Positions 1-11,731 of a DNA stretch of 64,000 nt are shown here, in pieces. The stretch is from NCBI GenBank assembly GCA_000310025.1, contig FN649736.1:4123258-4187257 (forward strand), in the 5' to 3' direction. Origin of the DNA: Ectocarpus siliculosus (taxonomy: Eukaryota > Sar > Phaeophyceae > Ectocarpales > Ectocarpaceae). The position numbers and the translations under genes were made by a program. Under the pieces are notes generated by a model. That model saw only the letters and a list, made by a program, of their open reading frames with translations, was not told where the DNA came from and made no database searches. The stretch's first letter is position 1, and the number at the start of each line of letters is the position of its first letter.

Positions 1-26
1 TCGGAACTCCCCCCCCCCCCTCGCAG

Positions 27-1339
27 GATGGCATCGACTACGCCGCCACCACCATCCAGTCGAACTACGAGCGCATCCCCTTCCTCTTCACCGTGAAGGA
101 CCTCGTGGCGAAGGCCTCCGCGGGAGGTAACCAGGTCAAGCCCGGCTTCCAGATGGGCGGCGGCTTCCGCACTCCCTCCTACCGGACTGGCCTCTTCCTC
201 GACCCCAAGGGCCGCGGCGGATCCACGGGATACGACATGGCCGTCGCGCTGCCCGGACTCCAGTCCGGCGTTGAGGGAGACGCGGAGATGTTCAAGGAGA
301 ACAACAAGGTGTTCGATGTGACGGACGGAAACATCGAGTTCGAGGTTAACACCGTGGACAAGGAGGCGGGAGAGATCGGAGGTGCGTTGAGGGGGGGGTG
401 GGGTGGGGTCCTCCTATCTGTGTGCGTTTTGGTGTCGGCGTCGTTGTTCACGGCCGGGAACGGATGGCCAATCAGAGAGGGCGTTGGTCTATCATAGTTG
501 CATTCCTCTCTTGCTGGTGTATGACGTGTTGTTGGATGTATTGTCGCCCAGATGTGGGGACAAAGTGAATTACTTTTTTTTCTTGAAGGGTTACGGCAAA
601 CGATTATGTTACATGTCCCTTTGTCTCTTCCTGTAAAATGTGAGTGCCCCGTTGAACGCGGGTATCTTGGATGATGGCTTCCTACCGGCGTGTTGCACGA
701 CGGAAGATCTGTGATGATCGCGATGTTAATGGTTTTTGGGTATCTTAGATGATGGCTTCCTACCGCCGTATTGCACGACGGAAGATCTGTGATGATCGCG
801 ATGTTGATGGGTTTTTTTTTGCTTTTGGCGTAATATTACTATACGTTGCCGTTCCTACGCATGGACAGGTGTGTTCGTGTCGAAGCAAAAGGGCGACACC
901 GACATGGGCTCCAAGGTGCCCAAGGACATCCTCGTCAAGGGTGAGTCTCCTGCTTCATCTACCCGTAGCACTTTCGCTTATTCACCAGTGACTTGGTATT
1001 TTCTTGAATGTTGCGTTCATATCGAAAGGGACTAGAGGTCGCTGTGTTCGGTCTGACCGTGGAAGTGTTCGTTGGTTGCCGCGTGTTATCGTCGTTATTA
1101 CTTGCGGGGGTTACCCTTCAAGAACACCCCACGTCTTTTTTTTTGTGTCGTGAACTTTCTTTCGTTCTATTGCTGACCGTAAGCATAGGCGCAGATTGCT
1201 GTGTACTTACCAGTTGTACCCTTTGCCCGTGCTCGTTCGGTGCTTCCCCTCCCTCCCATGCCCCTTCTTCCCGCCGTTTGCATCTTTGCTCTTTGCGTGT
1301 TGCTGCATCACAGGTATCTTCTACGCTCGCATCCAGTAG
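27..1339 (+). CDS. psbO: PsbO, oxygen-evolving enhancer protein 1, 3' part
   Basis: Extrinsic 33-kDa subunit of photosystem II that stabilises the manganese cluster on the lumenal side of the thylakoid. Only the last three coding exons are present: 27..381, 869..940 and 1314..1339, so the presequence and N-terminal half lie outside the window. An acceptor (TCGCAG) precedes base 27. The reading starts DGIDYAAT, continues through FLFTVKDLVAKAS and the PsbO signature FLDPKGRGGSTGYD, and both introns split a Gly codon after its first base, giving GEIGGVFVSKQKGD and then VKGIFYARIQ-stop. The C-terminal order GVF, KVPKDI, G-I-Y/W-Y-A matches the family closely. Donors are GTGCGT and GTGAGT, acceptors ACAG and CACAG. 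Identification is secure; only completeness is lacking. Confidence 0.95.
661..816. repeat. 78-bp tandem duplication in psbO intron
   Basis: Two copies of a 78-bp unit beginning GGTATCTTGGATGATGGCTT start at 661 and 739 and differ at only a few bases. They lie inside the intron between the first two psbO exons visible here. The low divergence points to a recent duplication. No coding or RNA feature is seen in it. Confidence 0.9.
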
Positions 1340-4300
1340 AAACCCGTTTAATCGTTTCACGTTGTTGGGGTCAACTCCGTTTCAACACAGCAGCACCGTC
1401 GCGCTACCGTAGGCGTTAGAGTCTTGCGTGAAGGGGGAGGGTGGAGAGTTTCGATTGGATTGGATTGTTTCAACGACGACTCCGGCCAGGAGAAGAAATC
1501 GGTCGCTCGTGCAACGCGGGCCGGTGGGGCTTGTAGGGTTTTGGCATGACGTGCCTGGCCCCTCCACCCCCCACTCCGCTCTTCTGCCAGCGTAGCATGT
1601 CCTCGGTGTGCGTGAGACGTTTTTATAGCACATCACATCGCCTTTCATCGTTCGGTGAGGGCGGTGTGGGGCGGAGCAGAAGACTCGCTTGCAGGGGTTG
1701 GATTTGAATTAGGGTGTTATTTTGGTCGTTTTTGCGTCTTTTTTTGGTGTGAATTTTAGAGAAGGAGACTCGACTAGCCTAGCCAGTTCCGTTGAACGCT
1801 CCGCTCCCTGTGCTCGCAGTTTTGTATTCTGTGAAGGGCCTGTTACGGGCGAAAGGAGGTAGGGGGGGGAATGTTGAAGCCGGGACTCCTGTGTTTGGCC
1901 TGTTGCATGTTGAATGTGACGGCCTCACGGTGCAGTTGTTCCTGGGGGTTCTCGTGCAACGTTTCGTGTTTCCCTTTTCTTTTGTATCCGCTCCGCCGGT
2001 TTGCTGGTCAGTGGGTGGACTTAAGCTTGTCAACTTCTTCGCCGTGAAGTTATAAGCGGGCATAAAACACACACGAACAAAAGGGAACGCAGATTGCAAT
2101 AGGCAATAGGGAACGGCTTGGAGCTATTCAACGCCGATCACCTCCATCTTGAATTAGACACAAATAGACAATAGACAATTTTTGAGTGCTTCTCGTACGT
2201 CTCGTCTTCAAGCGCGCCCTATCATACGACCGCTTGGTTCTTACATTACACCCAGGGTACTTCATGATGAGGCGACGGCATTGCAATGCAAAGAGGTCGT
2301 TACTGTCGGGTTGAGTCTTGCTCTGGCAAGGATATGCATGATGCACAGATCGCGAGTTGGCGTGAGCGATCCTTCCTTCAGAGAGCACATTAACGTCTTC
2401 TGGAAAGCTTAGTCTTCTCCCGCACATGGGAACACAGGGCACAAACAAACTCCCAATCTCATGTTCGAAACCAACGCCATTGGTGCATTCCTGTATGGTG
2501 AGGTTAACACTTGTGGTTCGTCTGCACTTGTATGGTTGCCTGGTTGTGTGCGGTGAACGTTTCTCGTCCGACGGCCCACACACAAAGACATCAGCGAGAT
2601 TCACCGCACACATTTGTTTGTTTCTTGGTGTGACGTCAGCACGTTGCCCCACCATCTCGTGGTGTCACCTGTCACAATCTCAGTCAAACTCGCAATCTCT
2701 GCTCGTTGCGAATTGTCTTGTCATGTGTCATGGGCGACGAAAGGAATCTGCGGACATGGATCAGAGTGACGGTGACTTGTGAGATTCTCGTATCGATTGG
2801 TGCCCGCCTCCAAAAAGAAACATCTCGCTGGACAAGAAAGACCCGGAAATGGCGAATCAGACTGATGACAGACCATTCCTTATTGATTGGTGCTTCTGGA
2901 GGATGCATTACTATTAGTGTAGCTGAGTGGGCAAGAAAGACCAAGTGTAAGCAGTCCTATTCGTATGCATAGCCGATCCGTAGCAGGGGACTACAGCAGC
3001 AGCGGTACCACCGTTTCACTTCACATCTATGAGAGGAGGAAAGGCCACGCATTTATCAAAGTGTGAATGCCGTGTCGCCAAAGAAACTGTCTGGCAATAC
3101 ATGTTGCGACACGGAGATATATTTTTGACGTTTCATCCCAGGGTAAAAATAAGGGTTTATTATGTATACCTGAACCTGCATGCCTGCAGTAAGTGCAGCC
3201 AGCAGATGATGCTGCCGCTGCTCTCACTCTCTCACGAGAGGTCTAGCCTGGTGTCTGCTCGCCATACAAATGCCAAACACCGAGCCTGTAGCTCAAAACC
3301 TAAGGCACACGCAGTCCACCGCCACACAGAAAATACAACAGAACACCAAGCAAGCAGGAGCAGGTACAACGCAACTAACCGAAAACTGCGCCAAAAACGG
3401 GCACGCTACACAGGAGCCCCCCATAACGCCCACCCCTTCCCCCCCAACCTCGGTGTGTGGCACACAAAAACACCAACATTTAACGGACGACATCAACACC
3501 CAACACGCACAGCAAGCAACATTGATGTTGGGACCAAGTGAAAACAAGCCCGACTAAATAATAGGAGAAATCCTTGCGGGATCTCGCTCGGAAACAAAAC
3601 TGATACACTTCAGCTTCTTCGATGAGATGTGTACAGGTGCGGCCATCATTGACAGGCGCCGATACCCTCGTGTCCGAAACAGAACATACATCATGTGCCA
3701 TTTCGGACATTTGTCAAGCTCAGCCACAGCGCCCACCCGCACTGCCCAACACAAATACCTTCCTCGTACAACATAAAGTTTCTTTTTCATTTTCTCAAGA
3801 GTGACGAAGTTCGATCAAGGACCCCTCCTCCCCCGTGTAGGTTTTTCCTCGGCGAACCAGGAGTGTACGACGAGCCAAACCTTGACAAGGCGGGGATGGC
3901 ATCCATCACTCACTGGTGCTGTCGTCGTTGCGCACATGGCTCCCTCTCAGCACCTTACCATCCTGCACAAACAGCCTGTGGGATAGAAACGACAAAGAAA
4001 GAAGGCTGCCACAAAAGAGGGTCGACGCTCCTTAACCACGGCTGCTGCTACTGCTGTAACCAGGCGCCCCCTTTCCACCTACCCCCTTCGGCAAGACGCC
4101 GACCCCTCCTCCCTCAGCCCCTTCTGCTGTTGCCTTTTGTGCTGAACCTGCCCTACCGTGTGCCAAAGCTGCCGCCCCGTTTGGCCCAACAGCAGCACCA
4201 CCCGCGGAAGGCGTGGCACCGTTGACAGGCCCGCTGCCTTCGGTTCTCCAGCCCTCCATGACAGTTTGACGCACTTTTTTTATGCCGAGGACTCTCGCAC

Positions 4301-5433
4301 TCAGCTGCCCGGACTCGTCTTTGCACCTGCGGTGCCGGTGTGACGGCACGTGTATAGCTTGAATGCTTAGTACACAGCGTTGCTGTGATGCTCGCCATCC
4401 GCGAGCAAAATGCAGGGTTGGCTCAACAACGTGCAGAGGGGGGGGATACTTGAGTAAACGCATGACGCAGTCGTTAGACCATTGACCTCGCATCCCTACA
4501 ATGCCGGGACGGAGCACGCCGGGTTTTCACCGGGTTAGGCTGGGGGGTCATCGAGAGACGACAGCAACAAGACGGTTTTACCCGTGGGGGTCTTACAGGC
4601 ATGCGGCGGTGCCGATACCAGCAACTCTTGTTGTCGGTTCGTGCTCGGTCTACATTCATTCGCCCAATATATCAACTACCCATGCTCACCTTACACAGAA
4701 GAGAGAGGCTCCCTGCCTTATCCTTAAATGGTCTAGGTACGCATTCAAAGCAACTCCTCCACACCTCGTTCTTCTTATGCACGAAAAAAGCGGGCACTTT
4801 TCTCGGCGGGGGGATGTATCACGAGGTTCTCTCTAGTAGTCTAACTAGCATCTAAATGATCATTTCGCTTGGCAAGCAACTTTAAGTGCTTCAGCAGTAG
4901 TTGTGTGTGACAGGAGCTAGGGATGGTGGCGAGACGACAAACGATGAAAGTACGCACCTGGCGAGAAGCTCTTGCGCGAAAAGCTCCGGGTTCTGGTCTA
5001 CGTCGTCATCGATTCTCCTGCTCAGACGGGCAGAGAATTAGACAGACACGCATCAAGCAAGGAGACGAGTCACGCCGTGGGCGAGGGCAAGCCCACCGAA
5101 CGGCAGTTAATGAAGCGTTGCGTAGGGAGAGCCCTAACACGCATGATCGGATTCCGTGTCTGCGGCAGGGCAGGGAACGATTTTCACAAGAAAATTGTAT
5201 CCGCAAGCCACAGACAGTCAACACAGACGTCACCAGTCACAGCCAGTCAACACCATGGTAAAGTATCATGTTGCGGTTACCAGAGAAATCTACACGAAGA
5301 TAGCCACAAGTGCGCCTTCGAGACGCCGGCCGCGAAACGCGGCGCAACAACCACAGGCATGGCACGGACAAATACAACCAAGCGAAAAAGACGTAACAAT
5401 GCGTCGTGACAATTTTACGGTACGGTATCTCAC
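1340..5433. other. gene-poor interval downstream of psbO
   Basis: The psbO 3' UTR must lie in the first part. I see no convincing gene. Reading frames of up to about 175 codons exist on both strands but lack family patterns, good splice context or a consistent protein-like composition. One possible minus-strand terminal exon (4032-4273) is listed separately. A copy of the 10-mer TACTGCTGTA lies at 4049. Confidence 0.5.
4032..4273 (-). CDS. possible terminal exon of an unidentified Gly/Ala-rich protein
   Basis: Reading from an AG at about 4274 the minus strand gives VRQTVMEGWRTEGSGPVNG, a long Gly/Ala/Ser-rich tail and a TAA stop at 4032. The start of this stretch looks protein-like and the frame stays open for about 80 codons, but the acceptor has a poor pyrimidine tract and no upstream exon was found. 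It could equally be a chance open frame in GC-rich DNA. Confidence 0.25.
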
Positions 5434-5525
5434 TCACTCAAGGGCCTCACGAGGCACGTGTAGTTGGCACCCTGGCGCCTTCTCCTCCACCTTCTTGAGG
5501 TTCGTGATGTACTCATTCCTGGCAT
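5434..5525 (-). CDS. orphan terminal exon of an unidentified gene
   Basis: The minus strand reads NEYITNLKKVEEKAPGC, then QLHVPREALE and a TGA at 5434. A pyrimidine-rich tract and a CCAG acceptor precede the GAATGAG start, which would make the exon phase 2. Codon content is protein-like with no homopolymer bias. The upstream exon is not identified: the next candidate stretch, near 5930-6010, does not join in phase. I do not recognise the family. The frame also stays open upstream of the acceptor (PRYSLCDARNEY), so the true exon may begin further out. Confidence 0.4.
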
Positions 5526-5639
5526 CGCACAGCGAGTACCGAGGGACGAAAAGAGAGGTGCATGCATGCATGTGTGGCGGGGTAGGGGGGGACCATGATA
5601 AGCGGCGTTTATGTACTCAAAACGAAGGTTCCCGAAGCA

Positions 5640-5728
5640 AACTTGACACGCGCAGGGAAAAGGAGAACGAAAGGGAGGGAGAGAGAAAGAGAGAGAAAGA
5701 GAGGGGGGGGGGGGGGGCGGAGTGAGAG

Positions 5729-5813
<85 letters not shown>

Positions 5814-5843
5814 GCAGACAGACAGCAGACAGACAGACAGGCA
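5640..5843. repeat. compound GA / GACA microsatellite
   Basis: A purine tract of GA repeats with a G homopolymer near 5701-5717 becomes a pure GA run at about 5733-5782 and then switches to GACA repeats that decay into CAGACAGA variants by about 5843. It lies between two minus-strand exon candidates. Both strands show long meaningless open frames here because of the repeat. Confidence 0.95.
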
Positions 5844-5924
5844 GAAGAGAAAGATGCAGAGATATATGAAAGTGCGGCGTCTACCGAAGAGGAAGCAACC
5901 CGCAGCAAACCGTCACAGGTGGGC

Positions 5925-6012
5925 TAGCCTTGCGGAAAATCAGAATATGCCCCACCTCCACACGGTCGTACTCTTTCACACGCAAGCACTGTGCGTCTTT
6001 GCTAGATTTTGG
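5925..6012 (-). CDS. possible internal exon, unidentified
   Basis: After a TCTAG acceptor near 6013 the minus strand reads KDAQCLRVKEYDRVEVG, then HILIFRK. The text is protein-like but the downstream donor is not clear (AAG followed by GCTAGC, or GAG followed by GTGGGG), and neither joins in phase to the terminal exon at 5434-5525. Listed only because it stands out from its surroundings. Confidence 0.25.
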
Positions 6013-6043
6013 GATTAGCAACTGACACGAGTTTAATGTGAAG

Positions 6044-6044
<1 letters not shown>

Positions 6045-6086
<42 letters not shown>

Positions 6087-6087
6087 C
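6045..6087. repeat. CAA trinucleotide microsatellite
   Basis: About 14 uninterrupted CAA units in non-coding sequence. No open frame of interest crosses it. Confidence 0.95.
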
Positions 6088-6598
6088 TGCGAAGTCTCGC
6101 CCGATACAAAGGCGAGAGAACCTCCTATATTGGATAGACTGTTAGTCTAAGCCAACAGCATCCCACTGGTCAGGTAAGCGCCCAGGGGCATTTTCTCCTC
6201 TTCTAATTATTATGACGTGTCTCGCTCGGCACACCGGCGACATTCGACAAGGACACGTTCACCCTTCATTGCCCACAACAACATGCGAACCCAGCGGGCG
6301 GCGCGCTGCTGTTTGGACTGGGCTGATAGTGTTGACAATAATCTACAGCAGTAGGTCTCGCTGGGCGCATCTAACAACACAACCAGGGTATAGTCACCCC
6401 CCTCACTCATTTCCCACCCTAAGATTTGTTTGCACAGCGGTACAACACCCAAAGCTTTTGTCGCTGGTTGTTGAAAAGCTAAACGGTTGTAGCAAGCGGG
6501 CGCGAGGAGGGTACACTGCATATAGTCGGTTATCTCTCCTAGATCTCAAATCAGCCGTATCCCTTCAACAAGCCCGCCATGGCACATCTCCTCCTCTT

Positions 6599-6745
6599 TC
6601 ACATTTTCGAGAAGAACGACTCCGCCGCAGATTCCTCGAAGTTTTCGATCATGTTCTCCATGTCGTTGAGGTCCATCACTACGCTTTCCAGGCTCCCCAG
6701 CAGAGCCTTGGTTCCGGGATCCGGCTGCGGCTGATCGCCACTCAT
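6599..6745 (-). CDS. small ORF, 48 residues, acidic helical protein of unknown family
   Basis: ATG at 6745 and TGA at 6599 enclose a frame reading MSGDQPQPDPGTKALLG, SLESVVMDLNDMENMIENF and EESAAESFFSKM. After a short Pro-rich start the rest has a clear heptad-like hydrophobic spacing (L, L, V, M, L, M, M, F) in an acidic background, as expected for a short coiled-coil subunit. GC-rich third positions and the lack of low complexity favour real coding. The sequence upstream on the minus strand is pyrimidine-rich, so the segment could instead be a terminal exon spliced just after its ATG. I do not recognise the family. It is independent of the exon at 5434 because it carries its own stop. Confidence 0.5.
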   Translation of the reverse strand: MSGDQPQPDPGTKALLGSLESVVMDLNDMENMIENFEESAAESFFSKM

Positions 6746-8033
6746 GGCGAAAACGGAGGTCGAAGTAGAAACCGCTGCTGCTGTAAGCGCAACGCTTATT
6801 TGCCTTTTTCACCCTACCATGCGCAAGAAGAGTCCCGCGAGCGTGTTGGTGGTGGCTTAGGAGACGGAGAGAGGGAAGCGATTGTCTGCTTCGCGTGCGG
6901 GGGAGCGGCAAAGACGGCACTGGCGGCGAGATTGTGAGACAGGGCAGGCGGTTCGAAACGAGAACCAAAATATTGCGGGGTGAACACCCGGGGAGGGTAT
7001 TCATACGCCCCCCCCCCCCACCGCCGATTCCAGTGTCACGCTGCGCTACCTCTCGTCCCCTCCTTCCTGCTGAGAATGCCATGCCAACGAAAGACTAAGT
7101 ACACCCCACATAAGAATACCAGGGCTGCACGTGGCCTTTGCGAAAGGTTAATAAATGTATGGTCGCTCCTGTTTTGCTGCGCGCACATAACGCAGAGTTC
7201 TGTGTTCCGTGTGGGCGCGGTATTTTTGGGACCTACTGCTTAATCAACATATGTAGCAGTGATTCCCGGAATTTTGCAGAGCTCGGGCCTCCTCGGCACA
7301 CCAGAATGTGGCTGCCATCAGTCAGGCAAAGTAGATACGCTAGACCTTCGCCACAGATAGATAGCTTGTGAAGAGCGCTGATACTGGCAATTGAGTATTT
7401 GCTTCAGTACCACCACTGACAGACCTGGCTGAAATCAAACGTGCGCCGGGGACTGCATACGTAAGGTAGGGGCTCTCTACACGTACTAAAAAGGTGTACG
7501 AGGAAGATCCTATGGTGGAATATGGGTGCGCAGAGATGATGTGCATCGGCAAGAAGCAAACGGTAAAGCTCTCCAAGAGAGACAGGTCACGGACGGGATA
7601 TGGCCCAACCATCGGTCGACTGCAACTGGCGGATATGGACCATCCTCGTTGAACCACTCCTCGGAATTTCTGGACAAATTATAGCGAGCATACTTATGTG
7701 CAGGGAAGGAAAGTTAGGAACGTACTTTTGGGCACCGCAACACTCACAGACTATGGCGCTTTGAGGGCGCGAGGCTGGTTGGGCAGCAACACCGTCTTTC
7801 GCATAGTGCGATTTGTCAGGCAGCCTGCAACGTACCAGGTACACCCGTGCCGTTGGAGGTCAAGTAATTCCCGGGAAGACGCCCGCAACAGTCCGACAAA
7901 CACACAAGGCGGCGCTTATATCTCCAGAACGCAAGAAGGCCACGAGAGGAAAGCAGCGATATGGATTGCAAAACAAAATCGAGCAGGGCATGACGCGCAG
8001 CGTGCCAGCAAAAAAAAAGAAAACTCGCTTCTT
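6746..8033. other. interval without a recognised gene
   Basis: Contains the likely 5' region of the small ORF at 6599-6745 and the likely 3' UTR of the glutaredoxin gene. No splice-supported coding exon was found on either strand. Confidence 0.5.
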
Positions 8034-11000
8034 CTAAGATGCCGCAGCAACTTCAATCATCTCTTGCAACTCTCCCGATTGGAACAACTCAATTACGATG
8101 TCGGCGCCGCCAATAAATTCCCCTCCCAGGTACAGCTGCGGGATTGTTGGCCAGTTGCTGAAGTCCTGCGGGTGGTAGAGCGAGGAAGGAGGGACACCGA
8201 AGGGTGAGAGAAAGAGGATGTCCACACAACGATTTGATGCCCGAAGCGTCCCCCCACCCTGCCACTAGCTTGACGGACACTCGTCATTTTCCTAGGAAAC
8301 ATGTTATGTCCACCAACAACTGATTCGAACTCACTCCCCCCTTGGACCACAGCGGTGTGGTCATGGATAAAAAAAACAAAGGGCACTTGACTGGTCAAAC
8401 ATGAGAACGCACGCACATGCGTCAACCAAAGACCCCACTAGCAACCCAAGAACGCTGATATGAAGTGAAGACAATAAAGAACAAAAACAAGAACGGGAAG
8501 GGAGGGAGTCTACAGCTGCACGTGGAAGCACAGAGTTACTGCGTATTGGTAGTATCTAGGGTCCCATCGCAGACATCCGCTAAACTTGAACAACGCCTGT
8601 CGACGTGTAACCAGGTAATAGTTGTGGGAGGAGCGACAGGTTTGAGCGGATACTTCTTCTTGGCCGTTACGGGAGTGTTTCAAAGGCTGCAGGCCCAAGC
8701 GACAAAAAATAACGATGCCAAGTCGCCCCGATCTCATGCCAGGGCACGCTAGTCTAACCAAGAGACCAAGCAATCAATAACAAATACAAGGCAGACGAAC
8801 CCTGAGGAAGAAGAAGACCCTCCCTCTTTCTTGCCTTTATTCCTTGTCGGATGCGCTCGTCGGCCAGAACGTCGACAGTCTCGAACGGCACCGACAGGCT
8901 TTGCAGGATGTTCACCAAAGTGCCGCTGTAGCCGCACTGCGGCATAAGCCGATTGCCCTGTATCAGCAGGGAGCGATAGCGTGGAATACCAACATACAAG
9001 AGCGAGAGGGCGATGATACAGGCATGATTGGTAAGGACAGAATAACGGCAATGATTGCACGCTCCCAAATGTTGAATATCATCGTGCGACCGAAAAACGA
9101 GTTAAACGCTATATTTCAGGGACAAACCGATTTACAGCACATGAGGCACTTTTATCTGGAACTGAGGGTTAAGCATATATTGGGGGATACCGCAAGCCTT
9201 AAAGTTCCCAGGGGACCGACCGACGGGAATGACCGTGGACGATTTAGGTTGCAGTGCACGAAAAAATATCAAGACAAAGTTCTGTCGCGCATCCCAAAAC
9301 GCCCACGCACTCGGGGACACCCACAACCGAGTTTCTTCTCGAATGTGATCAAGGGAACAACCGCTCTGGCAAGAACTTGTTCACGTCAATCATGCCGCAC
9401 GTGCTTTGCAGGGCACACGGCGACCTGCTTCCAGTTTCCCCCCTAAAAGGAAGCGGCCCAACGCGTGGTGAGAACGTTGGGTTGGCGCTGAGGCAGCGGC
9501 TGGGAAGAGGGTGTCCCCTGAGCTTATCCGGTCGTGGCAGGGCGCCGACTGAACCGAGCGTGGGCGAGTCGAATACGGCTACTCGGGTTTCGCCTGCGCA
9601 CTTCTGTTTTGTGGAAGTGTCAGCTGCGCGCTGGACGTTTCTCGGTCTTGACCCATACGTGTTATGTTGCCGGCCCTATACCCGCTCCAGGCCGGAAGTC
9701 TGAACTCATGTTTTGGGGTTCCTGGCCTTCAGCTCCCGGCTCTTCGCCTGCAAGCCGCCGCCACATGAGGTGGTCGACGCACTCAACAGCTCGCAAGGAT
9801 ACAAACGAAGAGCTCGCGAGTGCAGCTGGTGCGCCATAACTTCCCCTCACCCAACCCTCCGGCAGAAACAAAGATGAAAATGAAACTGTAGCTGCATGTA
9901 CATACATGCTCACAGACTGACTCCGCTGCGCCGAAGGTAAACGGTAGTAGGGTCGTTCAGCTTGGTGCAGCGCAGAAGCTCGGCTCGGCGAAAAAGGTGC
10001 CGGAGACGCCCACACCTTCTCACAAAAGAAAGCAAGGCCCTGCACAACCTCTTACAATACTCGGGGGGGAAATGTATTTCTCCGTGCAGCAGTAGGTGAG
10101 ACGTGACTTGCCATGTATAGTAGTGCCACTCGTGGTGTGCATGTGGGAGGGCCTGCACTACGCCTTGAAAAATTCTGAGACAAGTTGTTCGATTTTCGCT
10201 TGTTGTGCTGTGCGTCGACCGCGATTTCGCAGAGCTGGGGCTGTGTTCGTATGCCCCTGGTGATAATGAAAAAATGTGTTCCTCGCTAGGCTCATCGTGT
10301 GTGCGTCACCAAAGCTCCACAGACGACAGGCTTTACAACGTGTCTCCCATGCGAGAGGAAGCAAGTCAGTCCTCTCTATGCCTGTCAGGTCGGCGTTCAA
10401 CCATAGCTTCGCGCAAGTACACCTCTCTCGAGCTAGCCGTGTGCGTGGCAAGTTACTCCGCAGCTCCACCTCAGGTTTTCCCATTATCCTTATGGGCGGT
10501 TGAGTGCATCGGTCATTTCATGTGACGGCGACTTGTGGGCGAAGGGCAAGGTTTGGGAGGCCACGAATCCGGAAGAGTCCGCATTTCCGGCCAGGAGGAG
10601 GTAGGTATAGGGTCTGCAGAAGAATGTGGGTCATGTCGAAAAGTAAGCAACGCGTAGCTCACAACTCCACACTGCAGAAGTGAAAAGGTGGACGCTGAGC
10701 AGCCACTAGATAGCGGGTATTCCCTACCCAACGCTGGCCGTGGGTTGTAGGCTGTTGTGTTGGCCAATCAGCATCATACTGTAGGTGGCACCCTGCTGTG
10801 CCCAGAAATATAGGGACATACCCTCTGTTGCCCTTTGCCCTTGGCCCCGGCGCTACTCAATTTTGGGAAACCCCCTCTCCCCCCTCTGTTAGAGTCGATC
10901 CCGTGGGGATGCTCCTCTTTCTACTTGCGCGTGCACCTTGTCATCAAGATTCACGTACATGACGTCTTGCGACACCTCGAAGTGGCGGGGGCATGCGTGG

Positions 11001-11731
11001 CGTGCGGTGCTTGCTTAGTCTCTTGAATCGTTGATCGTAGGTGTGGGCTACATAGGTGGACAGAGCAGTTTAGTATCCACAACCCTCGCAGTCTTTATGC
11101 TTGTGGTCAAACCTCCCCCCCCGTTGTCGGTCGTTTTCATCGCGTTCCACGAACGAACGTTCTCCCCCCTCCGCCAAACAAACGCAGTGTACCAATGGTA
11201 CAGCACACAACAGCAGCAGCAGTAGATTCCGCTCTTCGTGTTGAACGTGTGGTGTAAATCATTCGTTGGTGTCCTTCTCACGACATGATTCTGAAATAAG
11301 GTGAACAGGGACCCCACGGATTTCGTGTTTTATGTTATGCATACGACACCGCCGTGACATGGAGCACACGGATACGACACAGGTTGCATTAGACTACAGC
11401 AGTACAGCGAAATTGCCATTTCCCTGGAGGTTGAACCTTGGCGCAAGCTTGCCTTGATAAAAGCCAAGATGTTGTGCGAGGATACCATCTCCTGCAGCTC
11501 CGCGTGGGTTCTCTCCTGCATAGCCCTCGCCCCGAAACTATCTTCCTCGCCAAAATCCTCGGACATCATCCCCAGCCTGGTCGCACTGGTAACAACATGT
11601 CTCGCTTGAGCTGGCGATCGATCGAGATGTCCAAACCGAACGGGAGGGCGGAGCACGAAGCCGAGTACTCTCGCCGTCGTAAGAGCGTTCCACACCAGGA
11701 ACAGGACTGCATAGTTGCGTAACATCACCAT
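8034..11731 (-). CDS. plastid-targeted monothiol glutaredoxin (CGYS type)
   Basis: Monothiol glutaredoxins bind glutathione and a 2Fe-2S cluster and act in iron-sulfur cluster transfer and redox control. Exons on the minus strand are 11453..11731, 8835..8957 and 8034..8165, all joined in phase 0, giving 177 residues. The first 24 residues ([20 protein letters not shown] onward) form a signal peptide that ends just before Phe (VLG-FVLRPP), followed by a basic Ser/Arg stretch: the bipartite plastid presequence of secondary red plastids. The mature domain shows [14 protein letters not shown] (Cys101), then WPTIPQLY (about 139-146), and GGAD (153-156), all glutathione-binding landmarks. The usual CGFS is CGYS here. 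Both donors are GC (AAG then GCAAG), fixed by exact family spacing on each side. Intron 1 is 2.5 kb and holds an inverted-repeat element. Confidence 0.93.
9505..10835. mobile_element. possible element with long, diverged inverted repeats, in glutaredoxin intron 1
   Basis: Sequence from about 9505 to 9800 matches, inverted and at roughly three bases in four, the sequence from about 10500 to 10835. Shared blocks include AGAGGGT-TGTCCC at the outer ends, CCCTATACC near the middle, and CACATGA with GCACTCAAC near the inner ends. The interior of about 0.7 kb has no recognisable protein. I could not find a convincing target-site duplication. It fits a foldback or Mutator-like non-autonomous element, but the boundaries are approximate. 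Confidence 0.45.

Noticed and set aside
3270-3557. 95-codon Thr/Gln-rich frame with ATG
   Set aside because: Its composition reflects an A/C-rich stretch; the opposite strand is equally open, and no motif or splice context supports it.
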